Source of the DNA: Candidatus Kaiserbacteria bacterium
GTDB lineage: Bacteria > Patescibacteriota > Minisyncoccia > Phycocordibacterales > UBA2100
Assembly: GCA_016867375.1 (NCBI GenBank)
Contig: VGJQ01000009.1
Span: 1-38,566 of the forward strand
Reading direction: 5' to 3'
Length of the DNA stretch: 38,566 nt
Positions 30,195 through 38,460 of the stretch are shown piece by piece. The notes beneath the pieces were generated by a model, which saw nothing but the letters and a program-made list of their open reading frames with translations, was not told the DNA's origin and searched no databases. A program made the translations under genes and the position numbers. Every line of letters starts with the position of its first letter. Within the stretch, counting starts at the first letter, position 1.

Positions 30195-31232
30195 TTATTT
30201 GTGAGATTTTTCCACCGTGTAGCGGCCATCCGGGAGGCGCTTGAATATACCGCCCTGGAGATTGACTGCAATCGTCGCATCTTTCACATAGCGCTCACGC
30301 TTCACGCGATCAAGTATCTCTTCACGGGTCAGAGGTCCTTCACGTTCGATGATGCTGCGGATCACGTCGCGGACGACGCCCGGCTGATAGCCCCACTCCT
30401 TGAGCGCATAGAGGCCGCGCCCGACGAGGACGAAACGCTTGTCCTTGATAAGCTCGTTGTGCGTGGTGGCGGGATGTGTCTTGCGCTTGAAGAGCTTCTC
30501 GATACCTTTGGCCACCTCGGTGAAGTGCATCGGAGAGCCGTTGCGCTTGATGGTGAGGTATGCGAAATCGCGCGTGTTCTTGATGCGGACATGTGGGCTG
30601 TCCATACGGCCCCATTCCCCGAGCGGATTCTTGCCGACACGCTTGGAGATCGCAAGCCAGCGGACGAGCATGTCATCGGCTTTGCCTTTGATACCGAGTG
30701 CTTTGAGGTTCTTGTGGAACATCTGCAAGAACTCCTCTTCCGGCGTCAGAGTATTCATGTCGAGTGCATCGTGCAGCGCGGTCAAGGCCTTTTCGATCTG
30801 ATCGGCAGCTTGTTCATCGATGTGCCAGCGCGTGCGGAAGTCGTTGGTTTCGCGGCGCTCATCAAAATGATGTCCGAGAGTGAGGAGGAAAACGAGGTGA
30901 TTGCGGTCGGCTGCGCTTTCGGCGAGCTCGTCGAGGATTGAGTCCTCGGCAATGACGCCACCGAGCGCATGGACCTGTCGCTTGAGGTCTTCGAGTTTCT
31001 CGATCGCTTCGCGATATGCGGCAGACTCGCGGACTGCAGCGAGTGCATGATTCTCGATCTGACGGACACGCTCGCGCGTGATGCCGTATTCCTGGCCGAT
31101 GGCATCGAGGGTACGCTTGTCGCCTTTCGTGGAGAGGCCGAAGCGGTCCGTGAGGACGCGGCGCGAACGATCCGGAAGACCGGCGAGAAGGTCCTTACTG
31201 GTCGACTTCGGTGAAAATGAAAGTCCTGGCAT
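30195..31232 (-). CDS. Sigma-region-4 plus HARE-HTH regulator
   Basis: 345 residues. The N-terminus has a sigma-70 region 4.2-like helix-turn-helix (about 25-70: SRRVLTDRFGLSTKGDKRTL, IGQEYGITRERVRQIENHAL). A helical middle follows. At about 240-335 there is a HARE-HTH winged helix as in the RNA polymerase delta subunit: SPMHFTEVAKGIEKLFKRKT, LVGRGLYALKEWGY, GPLTREEILDRVKRERYVKD. There is no region 2, so it cannot act as a full sigma factor. The family is common in CPR and probably modulates RNA polymerase. Transcription may start near the ATG (TATTAA 8 nt upstream). Confidence 0.8.
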   Translation of the reverse strand: MPGLSFSPKSTSKDLLAGLPDRSRRVLTDRFGLSTKGDKRTLDAIGQEYGITRERVRQIENHALAAVRESAAYREAIEKLEDLKRQVHALGGVIAEDSILDELAESAADRNHLVFLLTLGHHFDERRETNDFRTRWHIDEQAADQIEKALTALHDALDMNTLTPEEEFLQMFHKNLKALGIKGKADDMLVRWLAISKRVGKNPLGEWGRMDSPHVRIKNTRDFAYLTIKRNGSPMHFTEVAKGIEKLFKRKTHPATTHNELIKDKRFVLVGRGLYALKEWGYQPGVVRDVIRSIIEREGPLTREEILDRVKRERYVKDATIAVNLQGGIFKRLPDGRYTVEKSHK

Positions 31233-31539
31233 AAAGATTTTTAATAGGTTCTTAATAATTATTGACTACCGCTGATAATATTTTTTAATGCCCTCGAAAC
31301 GATAAAAAGTGGCTAGAAACATGACTTTTCGACACTTGCCAGGCCGAGACTTTTGTTTTCCTCTCCTGTTACCAATCGTTTTAGCAAAAATAATGAATGC
31401 GGTCAAGTCCCTGCAATGTACACGGAGGATACGCACACGCCTCGGGTGGTTCATCGCGGGAGGGGGTATCGCCTTATGCACTGGTGAAATACCGACATTT
31501 TCGAGAGCGTGCTACTATTGATTTGTACATCTCCTTGTT
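31233..31539. other. Intergenic region upstream of cyoA, nothing firm found
   Basis: A 307-bp divergent gap between the sigma4/HARE-HTH gene and cyoA. I see no gene, hairpin or repeat that meets my threshold. A TACTAT at 31513-31518 could be a -10 for cyo but has no suitable -35. A 71-codon minus-strand frame at 31266-31481 has no support. Confidence 0.4.
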
Positions 31540-32436
31540 ATGAGCACTATGTCGCGGACCTCTATTTTCCTCGTTCTCGTCGCAGTAGGTCTTGTATCAC
31601 TTCTCGCGCATCTATCCGGCGGAATCGATATCCAGATTCTCAATCCGCAGGGTCCGATTGCACTCGAACAGAAGCGACTCATTATCACGGCCGTCCTCCT
31701 GATGCTCATCGTCGTGGTGCCCGTGTACGTACTCGCCGCCCTCATCGCTTGGAAATACCGTGCGACCAACACAGACGCTCCGTACACGCCCGACCACGAT
31801 CATGATCAGCGGATCGAGATCGTCTGGTGGACGATTCCCCTACTGATCATCCTTACGCTCGGCACAATCACCTGGAAAACGACCCATGCACTTGATCCGT
31901 TTAGACCCCTCGATTCGACAGTATCCCCGGTCACGATCCAGGTCGTCGCTCTCAACTGGAAGTGGCTCTTTATATACCCGGAGTACGGCATCGCCACGGT
32001 CAATTATGTCGCATTTCCCGAGGACACGCCCGTCTCATTTCATATTACCGCCGACGCGCCGATGAACTCCTTCTGGATTCCGAGCCTCGGAAGCCAGATC
32101 TATGCGATGGCCGGCATGTCTACACGCCTGCACCTCCTGGCAGATCAGCCTGGTACCTACCACGGCCTGTCGGCCAATTGGAGCGGTGAGGGCTTCTCAG
32201 GTATGAAATTCATCGCACAGTCCCTTTCGCGGGAAGATTTTGATTCTTGGGTCGCGGCGGTCCGACAAATCTCATCTGTATTCGATACCGGTGAATATGA
32301 TCTGCTCGCTTTACCGAGTAGCCATACCCCTGTGAGATATTTTGGCCATGCTCAACCGGGGTTGTATGATTATGTGGTGAATAAATATATGCAGCCGCAC
32401 GATACTATGCCGGTCCGTGTGCTTCATGATGAATAA
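31540..32436 (+). CDS. cyoA: Cytochrome bo3 quinol oxidase subunit II
   Basis: 298 residues. N-terminal hydrophobic segment, then two helices (about 47-70 and 95-115), then the cupredoxin domain: [40 protein letters not shown] and [14 protein letters not shown]. The CuA cysteines and histidines of cytochrome c oxidases are replaced, as in quinol oxidases. In E. coli CyoA the signal ends LSGC and is lipidated; here the equivalent is LSGG, so the lipid anchor is lost and the first segment may stay as a membrane helix. First gene of the cyo locus; its stop is 1 nt from the cyoB ATG. Confidence 0.95.
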   Translation: MSTMSRTSIFLVLVAVGLVSLLAHLSGGIDIQILNPQGPIALEQKRLIITAVLLMLIVVVPVYVLAALIAWKYRATNTDAPYTPDHDHDQRIEIVWWTIPLLIILTLGTITWKTTHALDPFRPLDSTVSPVTIQVVALNWKWLFIYPEYGIATVNYVAFPEDTPVSFHITADAPMNSFWIPSLGSQIYAMAGMSTRLHLLADQPGTYHGLSANWSGEGFSGMKFIAQSLSREDFDSWVAAVRQISSVFDTGEYDLLALPSSHTPVRYFGHAQPGLYDYVVNKYMQPHDTMPVRVLHDE

Positions 32437-32437
32437 T

Positions 32438-34411
32438 ATGTTTGGAAAAATGTCTTTCGCCGCACTCCCGCCCAACGCCATCGTCTTGTCGGCGTTTCTC
32501 TTTATGATTGCGCTTGCAGGACTCATAATCGGCGCACTCTTCTACTATAAGCGCTGGCGTTGGCTCTGGGATGAATGGCTTACCTCGCTCGACGCCAAGA
32601 AAATCGGAGTCATGTATATCATCGTCGGATTCGTCATGCTCGTGCGCGGCGCCATTGATGCCGCCTTGATGCGCGGACAGCAGGCGGTCGCCGCAGGCGA
32701 TTCGCTCGGATATCTCTCTCCCGAGCACTTCGGACAGATATTTACCGCCCACGGCGTGATCATGATTTTTTTCGTCGCGATGCCGCTGATGTTTGGCCTC
32801 TTCAATCTCGTCGTACCTATGCAGATCGGGGCGCGCGATGTCGCCTTTCCCTTCCTTAATTCCCTGAGCTTCTGGCTCTTTGCCGCCGCCGCAGTACTTA
32901 TGAATATCTCGCTTGTCTACGGCGAATTTGCCTCGATTGGTTGGCTCGGGTATCCGCCGCTCTCTGAGCTTGAGTACAGTCCCGGCGTCGGCGTCGATTA
33001 CTACATATGGATACTCCAGATTGCCGGCCTCGGAAGCCTCTTTTCTGCGATCAATTTCCTCGTCACTATCCTGAAGATGCGCGCGCCCGGCATGACGCTC
33101 ATGCGCATGCCGATGTTTGAATGGACGACTCTCGCGAGCGTCGTCCTCGTGATCGTGATATTCCCCATACTCACGGCGACCCTTGCCATGCTTTCGCTCG
33201 ATCGCCTGCTCGGAATGCACTTCTTCACGTCGGATTTTGGCGGCAACGCCATGATGTATGTGAATCTCATCTGGGCGTGGGGTCATCCGGAAGTCTACGT
33301 GCTCATACTGCCAGCATTTGGCGCATTTTCAGAGATCGTGCCGACCTTCGCCAAGAAGCGTCTTTTCGGCTATAGCTCGATGGTCGCCGCGTCGATCGTG
33401 ATCTGCTTTCTCTCCTTCGTCGTCTGGCTCCACCACTTCTTCACGATGGGTGCTGGCGCCAATGTAAATGCCTTCTTCGGGATCGCGACGATGGTGATCG
33501 CCATCCCGACCGGTGTAAAGGTCTTCAACTGGCTCGCGACGATGTATCGCGGGCGCATCACGTTTACCACGCCGATGTATTGGTTTCTCGGCTTCGTCGG
33601 CACCTTTACGCTCGGCGGCATGACCGGCGTCATGATGGCGGTGCCCGGCATCGACTTCCAGATGCACAACAGCCTCTTTCTCGTCGCACATTTCCACAAT
33701 ATGGTGATCGGCGGCGTCGTCTTCGGGTATCTCGCCGCGCTCTCTTTCTGGTTCCCCAAGATTTTCGGCTTCACGCTCGATGAAAAGTGGGGTATTCGCG
33801 CCTTTTGGTGCTGGCTTATCGGATTCTTCGTGGCCTTCATGCCGCTTTACCTCCTCGGATTTATGGGTGCGACGCGCCGTCTCGAGCACTACGACGCATC
33901 GACGGGCTGGCAGCCGCTCTTTATCGTCGCCGGTATCGGAGTCGTGATCATCGCGCTCGGTATCGTCTTTCAGGCAGTGCAGCTTGTCGTAAGTATCATC
34001 AAGCGCCACGAATATGCCGACACGACGGGTGACCCATGGGATGGCCGGACGCTCGAATGGTCGATCCCTTCTCCCGCACCTTTTTACAATTTCGCTATCA
34101 TCCCGGCCGTGCACGGACGCGACGCATTTTGGGAGATGAAGCAGTCCGATCCCATTGTGCAAGCCAGGCCTGCACAAGAGTATGTCGATATAGAATTGCC
34201 GTGCAATACGCCTGTCGGGGTGTATATCGGCGCCTGTGCGTTTGTATTTGGATTTGCAATCGTCTGGCACATGTGGTGGCTCGCATTGCTCGGATTCCTC
34301 GGCGTCGTCGGACTTCTCATTGCACGATCTTTTGACGAGAATACTGAATACATTCTTCCTGCCGCCGAAATCGCGCGCCTCGATGCCGCATACACACAAA
34401 AAACCATATGA
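32438..34411 (+). CDS. cyoB: Cytochrome bo3 quinol oxidase subunit I
   Basis: 657 residues from the ATG at 32438 ([10 protein letters not shown]), which matches the usual CyoB N-terminus; earlier frame starts overlap cyoA. It carries the low-spin haem ligands H105 and, in [12 protein letters not shown], the second His. The CuB/Tyr site is [12 protein letters not shown] plus [10 protein letters not shown], the K-channel lysine sits in [10 protein letters not shown], and the D-channel Asp in GARDVAFP. R70, D74, H97 and Q100 correspond to the E. coli quinol-site residues R71, D75, H98 and Q101. It is therefore a complete proton-pumping oxidase by sequence. Close similarity to proteobacterial CyoB suggests acquisition by transfer. 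Confidence 0.97.
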   Translation: MFGKMSFAALPPNAIVLSAFLFMIALAGLIIGALFYYKRWRWLWDEWLTSLDAKKIGVMYIIVGFVMLVRGAIDAALMRGQQAVAAGDSLGYLSPEHFGQIFTAHGVIMIFFVAMPLMFGLFNLVVPMQIGARDVAFPFLNSLSFWLFAAAAVLMNISLVYGEFASIGWLGYPPLSELEYSPGVGVDYYIWILQIAGLGSLFSAINFLVTILKMRAPGMTLMRMPMFEWTTLASVVLVIVIFPILTATLAMLSLDRLLGMHFFTSDFGGNAMMYVNLIWAWGHPEVYVLILPAFGAFSEIVPTFAKKRLFGYSSMVAASIVICFLSFVVWLHHFFTMGAGANVNAFFGIATMVIAIPTGVKVFNWLATMYRGRITFTTPMYWFLGFVGTFTLGGMTGVMMAVPGIDFQMHNSLFLVAHFHNMVIGGVVFGYLAALSFWFPKIFGFTLDEKWGIRAFWCWLIGFFVAFMPLYLLGFMGATRRLEHYDASTGWQPLFIVAGIGVVIIALGIVFQAVQLVVSIIKRHEYADTTGDPWDGRTLEWSIPSPAPFYNFAIIPAVHGRDAFWEMKQSDPIVQARPAQEYVDIELPCNTPVGVYIGACAFVFGFAIVWHMWWLALLGFLGVVGLLIARSFDENTEYILPAAEIARLDAAYTQKTI

Positions 34412-34423
34412 CAACTACTCACA

Positions 34424-34509
34424 TCGTCTTTGCGAGCGAAGCGAAGCAATCCAAGGTATGTGCACGAACTCTAGATTGCTTCGATCGCTCTGCTCCCTCG
34501 CAAAAACGA
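34424..34509. repeat. GCGAAGCAATCC-type hairpin element, copy 2
   Basis: TCGTCTTTGCGAGCGAAG then CGAAGCAATCC on the left; TAGATTGCTTCG and CCTCGCAAAAACGA on the right, forming a long inverted repeat. It occupies almost the whole cyoB-cyoC gap. Similar repeats are common in several unrelated bacterial groups. Confidence 0.82.
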
Positions 34510-34529
34510 ATGCAAAGAATTTCTAATAT

Positions 34530-35144
34530 ATGACAAACTCAATCATCAATCTTACCGAGAATAAGACAGTCTTTGGGTTCTGGATATACATCCTGAGCGA
34601 TTGTTTCCTGTTTGGGACACTCTTCGCCACGTACGCAGTGTTGCGTGGCAATACATTTGGCGGCCCGAGTGGCGCGGAGCTCTTCGATCTATCATTTGTA
34701 CTAGTAGAGACGCTTATCCTCCTCACGAGCAGCTTCACAGCAGGGCTCGCCATGCTCGCCGCAAATAAACATTACACCACATCCAAAAATAAGGAGGTGT
34801 CACCGCCCTATGTCCAGGTGGTAGGACTGCTGGGGCTCACACTCCTTCTGGGCATCACCTTCCTGGGGCTCGAGCTCAAAGAATTCACGCAATTTGTCGC
34901 CGAAGGCGCAGGCCCTCAGCGCAGCGGCTTCCTCTCCGCATTCTTTACGCTCGTCGGTACACACGGCCTCCACGTCGCCGCAGGCTCCGTATGGCTGATC
35001 GTCCTTATGATACAGATACTGCGCCGCGGGCTCACCGAGCCGATCATGAGTCGCTTTATGCGCTGGAGTCTCTTCTGGCATTTCCTCGACGTAGTGTGGA
35101 TCTTCATCTTCACCTTTGTGTACCTTATGGGAGTCATGATCTAA
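34530..35144 (+). CDS. cyoC: Cytochrome bo3 quinol oxidase subunit III
   Basis: 204 residues, five predicted helices as in E. coli CyoC. Motifs are [66 protein letters not shown] and [20 protein letters not shown]. It stabilises subunit I. A repeat element separates it from cyoB and could affect coupling; it runs straight into cyoD. Confidence 0.96.
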   Translation: MTNSIINLTENKTVFGFWIYILSDCFLFGTLFATYAVLRGNTFGGPSGAELFDLSFVLVETLILLTSSFTAGLAMLAANKHYTTSKNKEVSPPYVQVVGLLGLTLLLGITFLGLELKEFTQFVAEGAGPQRSGFLSAFFTLVGTHGLHVAAGSVWLIVLMIQILRRGLTEPIMSRFMRWSLFWHFLDVVWIFIFTFVYLMGVMI

Positions 35145-35150
35145 ATCGAT

Positions 35151-35549
35151 ATGCAACACGAGACACACATGAAAGAATCTGCATCGAATGGATCCCACGG
35201 ATCACTCAGAATGTACGTGACCGGCTTTTTCCTCTCGATCATACTGACTTTGGCCGCGTATCTACTCGTGGATCAGCACGTGAATGCCGATCACGCGGTG
35301 TGGAGCCACTCTTTTCTGATGATCGCCGTCGTCGTGCTCGCACTCCTGCAGATGGTCGTCCAACTCGTGTGCTTCCTCCATCTTGGGCGTGAGTCGAGGC
35401 CCTACTGGAATCTCGTCGTATTTCTCTACGCATTCCTCCTCGTCGCCATTATCGTGATCGGCTCGCTCTGGGTGATGCATCACCTCAACTACAACATGGG
35501 GGCAATAAGCGTACCTGGCGCCCATATGGAGGCGAGAAGCCTCGAGTGA
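35151..35549 (+). CDS. cyoD: Cytochrome bo3 quinol oxidase subunit IV
   Basis: 132 residues, three helices. The N-terminus MQHETHMKESASNGSHGSLR leads into YVTGFFLSIILTLAAYLLVD; the conserved LALLQMVVQLVCFLHLG motif follows and the last helix is LVVFLYAFLLVAIIVIGSLW. An alternative start is the ATG at 35169. The C-terminal tail (GAISVPGAHMEARSLE) is longer than usual. Assists copper-site assembly in subunit I. Confidence 0.93.
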   Translation: MQHETHMKESASNGSHGSLRMYVTGFFLSIILTLAAYLLVDQHVNADHAVWSHSFLMIAVVVLALLQMVVQLVCFLHLGRESRPYWNLVVFLYAFLLVAIIVIGSLWVMHHLNYNMGAISVPGAHMEARSLE

Positions 35550-35569
35550 TGTGCCTGTACCACGTAATC

Positions 35570-35598
35570 TTGACAGTTTGCAAGTTACTTGCTATGAA
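35570..35598 (+). promoter_or_regulatory. Promoter for the 35667 gene inside the cyo locus
   Basis: TTGACA at 35570-35575, 17 bp, TATGAA at 35593-35598, about 70 bp before the start codon. The gene between cyoD and cyoE can thus be expressed separately from cyoABCD. Confidence 0.6.
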
Positions 35599-35666
35599 TC
35601 ATCCAGTGTTGGGGTGAGGTCCTCGCACGCTGTGTAAATACACCTCATAGAGAAAGGAACCGGGCC

Positions 35667-36176
35667 ATGCTCACGGTCGCAGATTATCTGTTCGCCCTTA
35701 TTGGGTTTGGGTTAGGATGGTATTCCGCTCGTCATATCGGTGAAATGATGCAAAGCCTGCTTGGAGGTCTCTTCGGCGCGCTGGTGGGTACTTTGGTGGG
35801 ACTCATAACGGCAGGTGTGGTTGGCGCTACGTTTCCGACCCACTGGGTAGAATCGGAGACAGTGCCGTTGGCAAGTCTCCGTAGTACGGATGGGCTAAGT
35901 GGGTCCTTTGTACTGGGTAGCGGCATTATCGGGACCACATCCTATTACTTCTACTACGAAAAAACACCCGATGGTGGGTATCAGCCGGGAAAAGTGGAGG
36001 CAACAAACCGAGTCACCATCTACGAGCAGGCGGGCCGAAATGTCGGCGAACTCAAAGTATTCAAACTCGCCTTCGTCCATCCGTCAGTCAAATGGTTCGG
36101 AATCGTGCCTAATGAGTATTCCTACCAGTTTTTCATCCCCGAGGGCAGCCTCCAAAAAAAATACATCGTCCAATAA
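35667..36176 (+). CDS. Small membrane-anchored protein of unknown function between cyoD and cyoE
   Basis: 169 residues, start fixed by AGAAAGGAACCGGGCC before the ATG. Two N-terminal glycine-rich helices (about 4-20 and 30-55: GGLFGALVGTLVGLITAGVV) precede a beta-rich outer or cytoplasmic domain (TTSYYFYYEKTPDGGYQPGK, WFGIVPNEYSYQFFIPEGSL). No family recognised. It has its own promoter and is followed by a terminator. It is an insertion into an otherwise standard cyoABCDE order, so it may be unrelated to the oxidase or an added accessory. Confidence 0.7.
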   Translation: MLTVADYLFALIGFGLGWYSARHIGEMMQSLLGGLFGALVGTLVGLITAGVVGATFPTHWVESETVPLASLRSTDGLSGSFVLGSGIIGTTSYYFYYEKTPDGGYQPGKVEATNRVTIYEQAGRNVGELKVFKLAFVHPSVKWFGIVPNEYSYQFFIPEGSLQKKYIVQ

Positions 36177-36186
36177 TCCGCTCTTC

Positions 36187-36222
36187 GCTCCACTGGATAT
36201 ATTCCGGTGGAGCTTTCTCTTT
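36187..36222 (+). terminator. Rho-independent terminator after the 35667 gene
   Basis: GCTCCACTGG, 7-nt loop, CCGGTGGAGC, then TTTCTCTTT. It would separate cyoE from the upstream transcript. Confidence 0.85.
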
Positions 36223-36273
36223 GCCGAATATCCCTATTTGCGCAGATACCCAATGCACGGCACAATACTGGCT

Positions 36274-37161
36274 ATGAAATCTCCTACTGCGGATGCCCTA
36301 TCGACTATACGAGCGTATACTACTCTCACCAAACCCGGTATCATTCTCGGCAACATCATCACCGCTCTGGCGGGATTCTTCCTCGCCTCGCAGGGAACTA
36401 TCGACATCGGATTGCTATGCGCCATGCTCGCCGGCCTCTCGCTCGTGGTTGCCTCCGGTTGTGTGCTCAACAATGTCTACGATCGCGATATCGATGCGCT
36501 CATGGAGCGCACGCGCAGCCGCGCACTCGCGCGCGGACTCATCCCCGTGCATTATGCGATCGCCTTCAGTGCGATGGTCGGATTGCTCGGTGCATGGATA
36601 CTCTTTGCCTATACCAACCCTCTGACGCTCGCCGTCGCGGTATTTGGATTCTTTATGTATACGGTCGTGTATACACTGTGGGCCAAGCGCCACACGAGCT
36701 ATGGCACATTGATCGGAAGCGTCTCCGGAGCTATGCCGCCCGTGATCGGATATGTAGCCGTGACCGGTTCGCTCGATGCAGCAGCATATCTGCTCTGCAT
36801 CATCCTTGTCCTGTGGCAGTTACCTCATTTCTATGCGATCGGCCTGTACCGACTCAAAGACTACACCGCGGCAAAGATCCCGATCCTTCCGGTCACACGC
36901 GGAGTACTCGCGACCAAGCTGCAGATAATGCTCTACATATCCGAGTTCATCGTCGTCACTACGCTCTTGACGCTTTTCGGATATACAGGATTTTTCTACC
37001 TCACGATCATGCTTTTACTCGGATTTACCTGGCTGGGACTGTCTCTACGCGGATTCCAGAGCGCCGACACGCGCGTCTGGGCTCGGAGGATGTTTTTCTT
37101 CTCGCTCGTGGTGATTGTGATGTTTGCCGTCATGATCGTCCTCGACAAGTACACCATATAG
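36274..37161 (+). CDS. cyoE: Protohaem IX farnesyltransferase (haem O synthase)
   Basis: 295 residues from the ATG at 36274 (MKSPTADALS); an ATG at 36253 is possible and neither has a Shine-Dalgarno. UbiA-type prenyltransferase with about nine helices. The first Asp-rich motif is in NNVYDRDIDALMERTRSR and the second in YRLKDYTAAKIPILPV, as in CyoE/CtaB. TKPGIILGNIITALAGFFLA is the family N-terminal mark. It makes haem O for the CyoB binuclear centre, so the locus encodes both enzyme and cofactor step. The long in-frame extension upstream to 35899 overlaps the 35667 gene and a terminator and is not real. Confidence 0.95.
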   Translation: MKSPTADALSTIRAYTTLTKPGIILGNIITALAGFFLASQGTIDIGLLCAMLAGLSLVVASGCVLNNVYDRDIDALMERTRSRALARGLIPVHYAIAFSAMVGLLGAWILFAYTNPLTLAVAVFGFFMYTVVYTLWAKRHTSYGTLIGSVSGAMPPVIGYVAVTGSLDAAAYLLCIILVLWQLPHFYAIGLYRLKDYTAAKIPILPVTRGVLATKLQIMLYISEFIVVTTLLTLFGYTGFFYLTIMLLLGFTWLGLSLRGFQSADTRVWARRMFFFSLVVIVMFAVMIVLDKYTI

Positions 37162-37197
37162 CATAGGCATTAGCGATGAGTCTCCGCAAAAGTCTAA

Positions 37198-37246
37198 CGA
37201 AGTCGGACTTCGATTATTGTGGGACGGCACTGTGCCGTCCCTTTTT
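37198..37246 (+). terminator. AGTCNGACT palindrome followed by the cyoE terminator
   Basis: CGAAGTC-G-GACTTCG (37198-37212) is a 15-bp odd palindrome with core AGTCGGACT. It is followed by the hairpin GGGACGGCA, CTG, TGCCGTCCC and TTTTT (37221-37246), a good terminator. Confidence 0.82.
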
Positions 37247-37278
37247 CATATCCACTATGCTAGAATGGTCATCTGCTT

Positions 37279-38043
37279 ATGGATTCGGCACTTTCTGTAC
37301 ACCACCTGAAGAAAACCTACAGCAATGGCGTAGAAGCTCTAAAAGGCGCCTCACTTGAAATTCCTACAGGTGATTTCTTTGCGCTCCTCGGTCCCAATGG
37401 CGCTGGCAAGACGACGATCATCGGCATCATCACCGGCCTCGTCAACAAAACCGCGGGCACGGCATCCATCTTCGGCTACGATATCGACACGCAACCCGAG
37501 ATGGCCCGTGCGCAGATCGGGCTCGTCGGGCAGGAGATCAATTTCAATCCTTTTGAAAAGCCTATCGACATCGTCATCAATCAGGGTGGCTACTACGGCA
37601 TCCCGCGCTCGATCGCCATCCCGCGCGCCAAAAAACTCCTTACCGACCTGGAGCTCGGCGACAAAATGCAGGACAAAGCTATGGCGCTCTCCGGCGGCAT
37701 GAAGCGACGCCTCATGATCGCGCGCGCCCTCATCCACGAGCCACGATTCCTCGTCCTCGACGAGCCGACCGCCGGCGTCGATGTGCAGCTGCGCCACGGG
37801 ATGTGGGAATACCTGCGCACACTCACCAAAGGCGGTGTCACCATCCTCCTCACCACACACTATCTCGAGGAGGCCGAACAGCTCGCCAAACACGTCGCCA
37901 TCATCAACAAAGGTCAGATCGTGGCCAACGGCACGATGGACGAGATCTTGGCTATGCACGATCCCTCGACAAAGCTCGGGACAGGCGGCTTTCAAGGCGG
38001 TCGCCTGGAAGAAGTGTTCCTCAAGCTCACAAAGGAGAGTTGA
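37279..38043 (+). CDS. ABC transporter ATP-binding protein (ABC-2/DrrA type)
   Basis: 254 residues. Walker A LLGPNGAGKTTI (38-46), Q-loop GLVGQEINFNP, signature LSGGMKRR (135-142), Walker B FLVLDEPTAGVD and switch His TTHYLEEAEQ. The C-terminal DEILAMHDPSTKL and GGRLEEVFLKLTKES are typical of DrrA/CcmA-like exporters with ABC-2 permeases. The permease expected downstream is not found before the window ends; an IVP gene lies there instead. A TAGAAT 12 nt before the ATG may be the -10. Confidence 0.94.
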   Translation: MDSALSVHHLKKTYSNGVEALKGASLEIPTGDFFALLGPNGAGKTTIIGIITGLVNKTAGTASIFGYDIDTQPEMARAQIGLVGQEINFNPFEKPIDIVINQGGYYGIPRSIAIPRAKKLLTDLELGDKMQDKAMALSGGMKRRLMIARALIHEPRFLVLDEPTAGVDVQLRHGMWEYLRTLTKGGVTILLTTHYLEEAEQLAKHVAIINKGQIVANGTMDEILAMHDPSTKLGTGGFQGGRLEEVFLKLTKES

Positions 38044-38070
38044 TAGTAGCTAGTTGGTAGTTGTTAGTCT
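38041..38070. repeat. TAG-heptad repeat beside the IVP gene
   Basis: Heptads TAGTAGC, TAGTTGG, TAGTTGT and TAGTCTA lie between the ABC gene stop and the IVP start. An inverted relative (CTATCAACTACTGACC) covers the IVP gene end at 38430-38446. The arms resemble those of the rpoA-rplQ spacer. Confidence 0.6.
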
Positions 38071-38445
38071 ATGAATAACAAAACCTCATTTAAGGAACTG
38101 GTCGTTTGGCAAAAAGGTGTAGAACTTGCTAAAGAAATGTACCGCACTGCTCAGCTGCTTCCCAACCACGAACTCTTTGGCTTGAGAAGTCAGATGTGTC
38201 GTGCTGCAGTTTCTATTCCTTCAAATATCGCCGAAGGACAAAAGCGAAAAACAATGAAAGACTTCGAACAATTTCTTCGCATAGCATATGGTTCGACCGC
38301 CGAACTCGAGACCCAAATTATAATCGCCGAATCGGTATACCCGGATATTTCATTTTCTCGAACAAAAGAATTGTTGGAGGAAATACAGAGAATGATCCCT
38401 GCTCTTATTCGAAAACTGCAACCCTCCCCTGCTATCAACTACTGA
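38071..38445 (+). CDS. Four-helix bundle protein (23S rRNA IVP/S23 family)
   Basis: 124 residues. Signature FKELVVWQKGVELAKEMYRT, LFGLRSQMCRAAVSIPSNIA then EGQKRK, FLRIAYGSTAELETQIIIA, and a final helix EEIQRMIPALIRKL. The family was first met in 23S rRNA intervening sequences and is related in fold to the Avd accessory protein of diversity-generating retroelements; biochemical function is mostly unknown. It is more A/T-rich than its neighbours and bounded by heptad repeats, suggesting an inserted cassette between the ABC ATPase and its expected permease. Confidence 0.9.
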   Translation: MNNKTSFKELVVWQKGVELAKEMYRTAQLLPNHELFGLRSQMCRAAVSIPSNIAEGQKRKTMKDFEQFLRIAYGSTAELETQIIIAESVYPDISFSRTKELLEEIQRMIPALIRKLQPSPAINY

Positions 38446-38460
38446 CCTTTCCCACATAGT

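Noticed and set aside
31266-31481. A 71-codon minus-strand frame between the sigma4/HARE-HTH gene and cyoA
   Set aside because: No ribosome-binding site, no hydrophobic or conserved pattern; composition like intergenic DNA.
35899-36273. N-terminal extension of cyoE to give a 420-residue protein
   Set aside because: It overlaps the 35667 gene in another frame and crosses a rho-independent terminator; CyoE homology starts after 36253.
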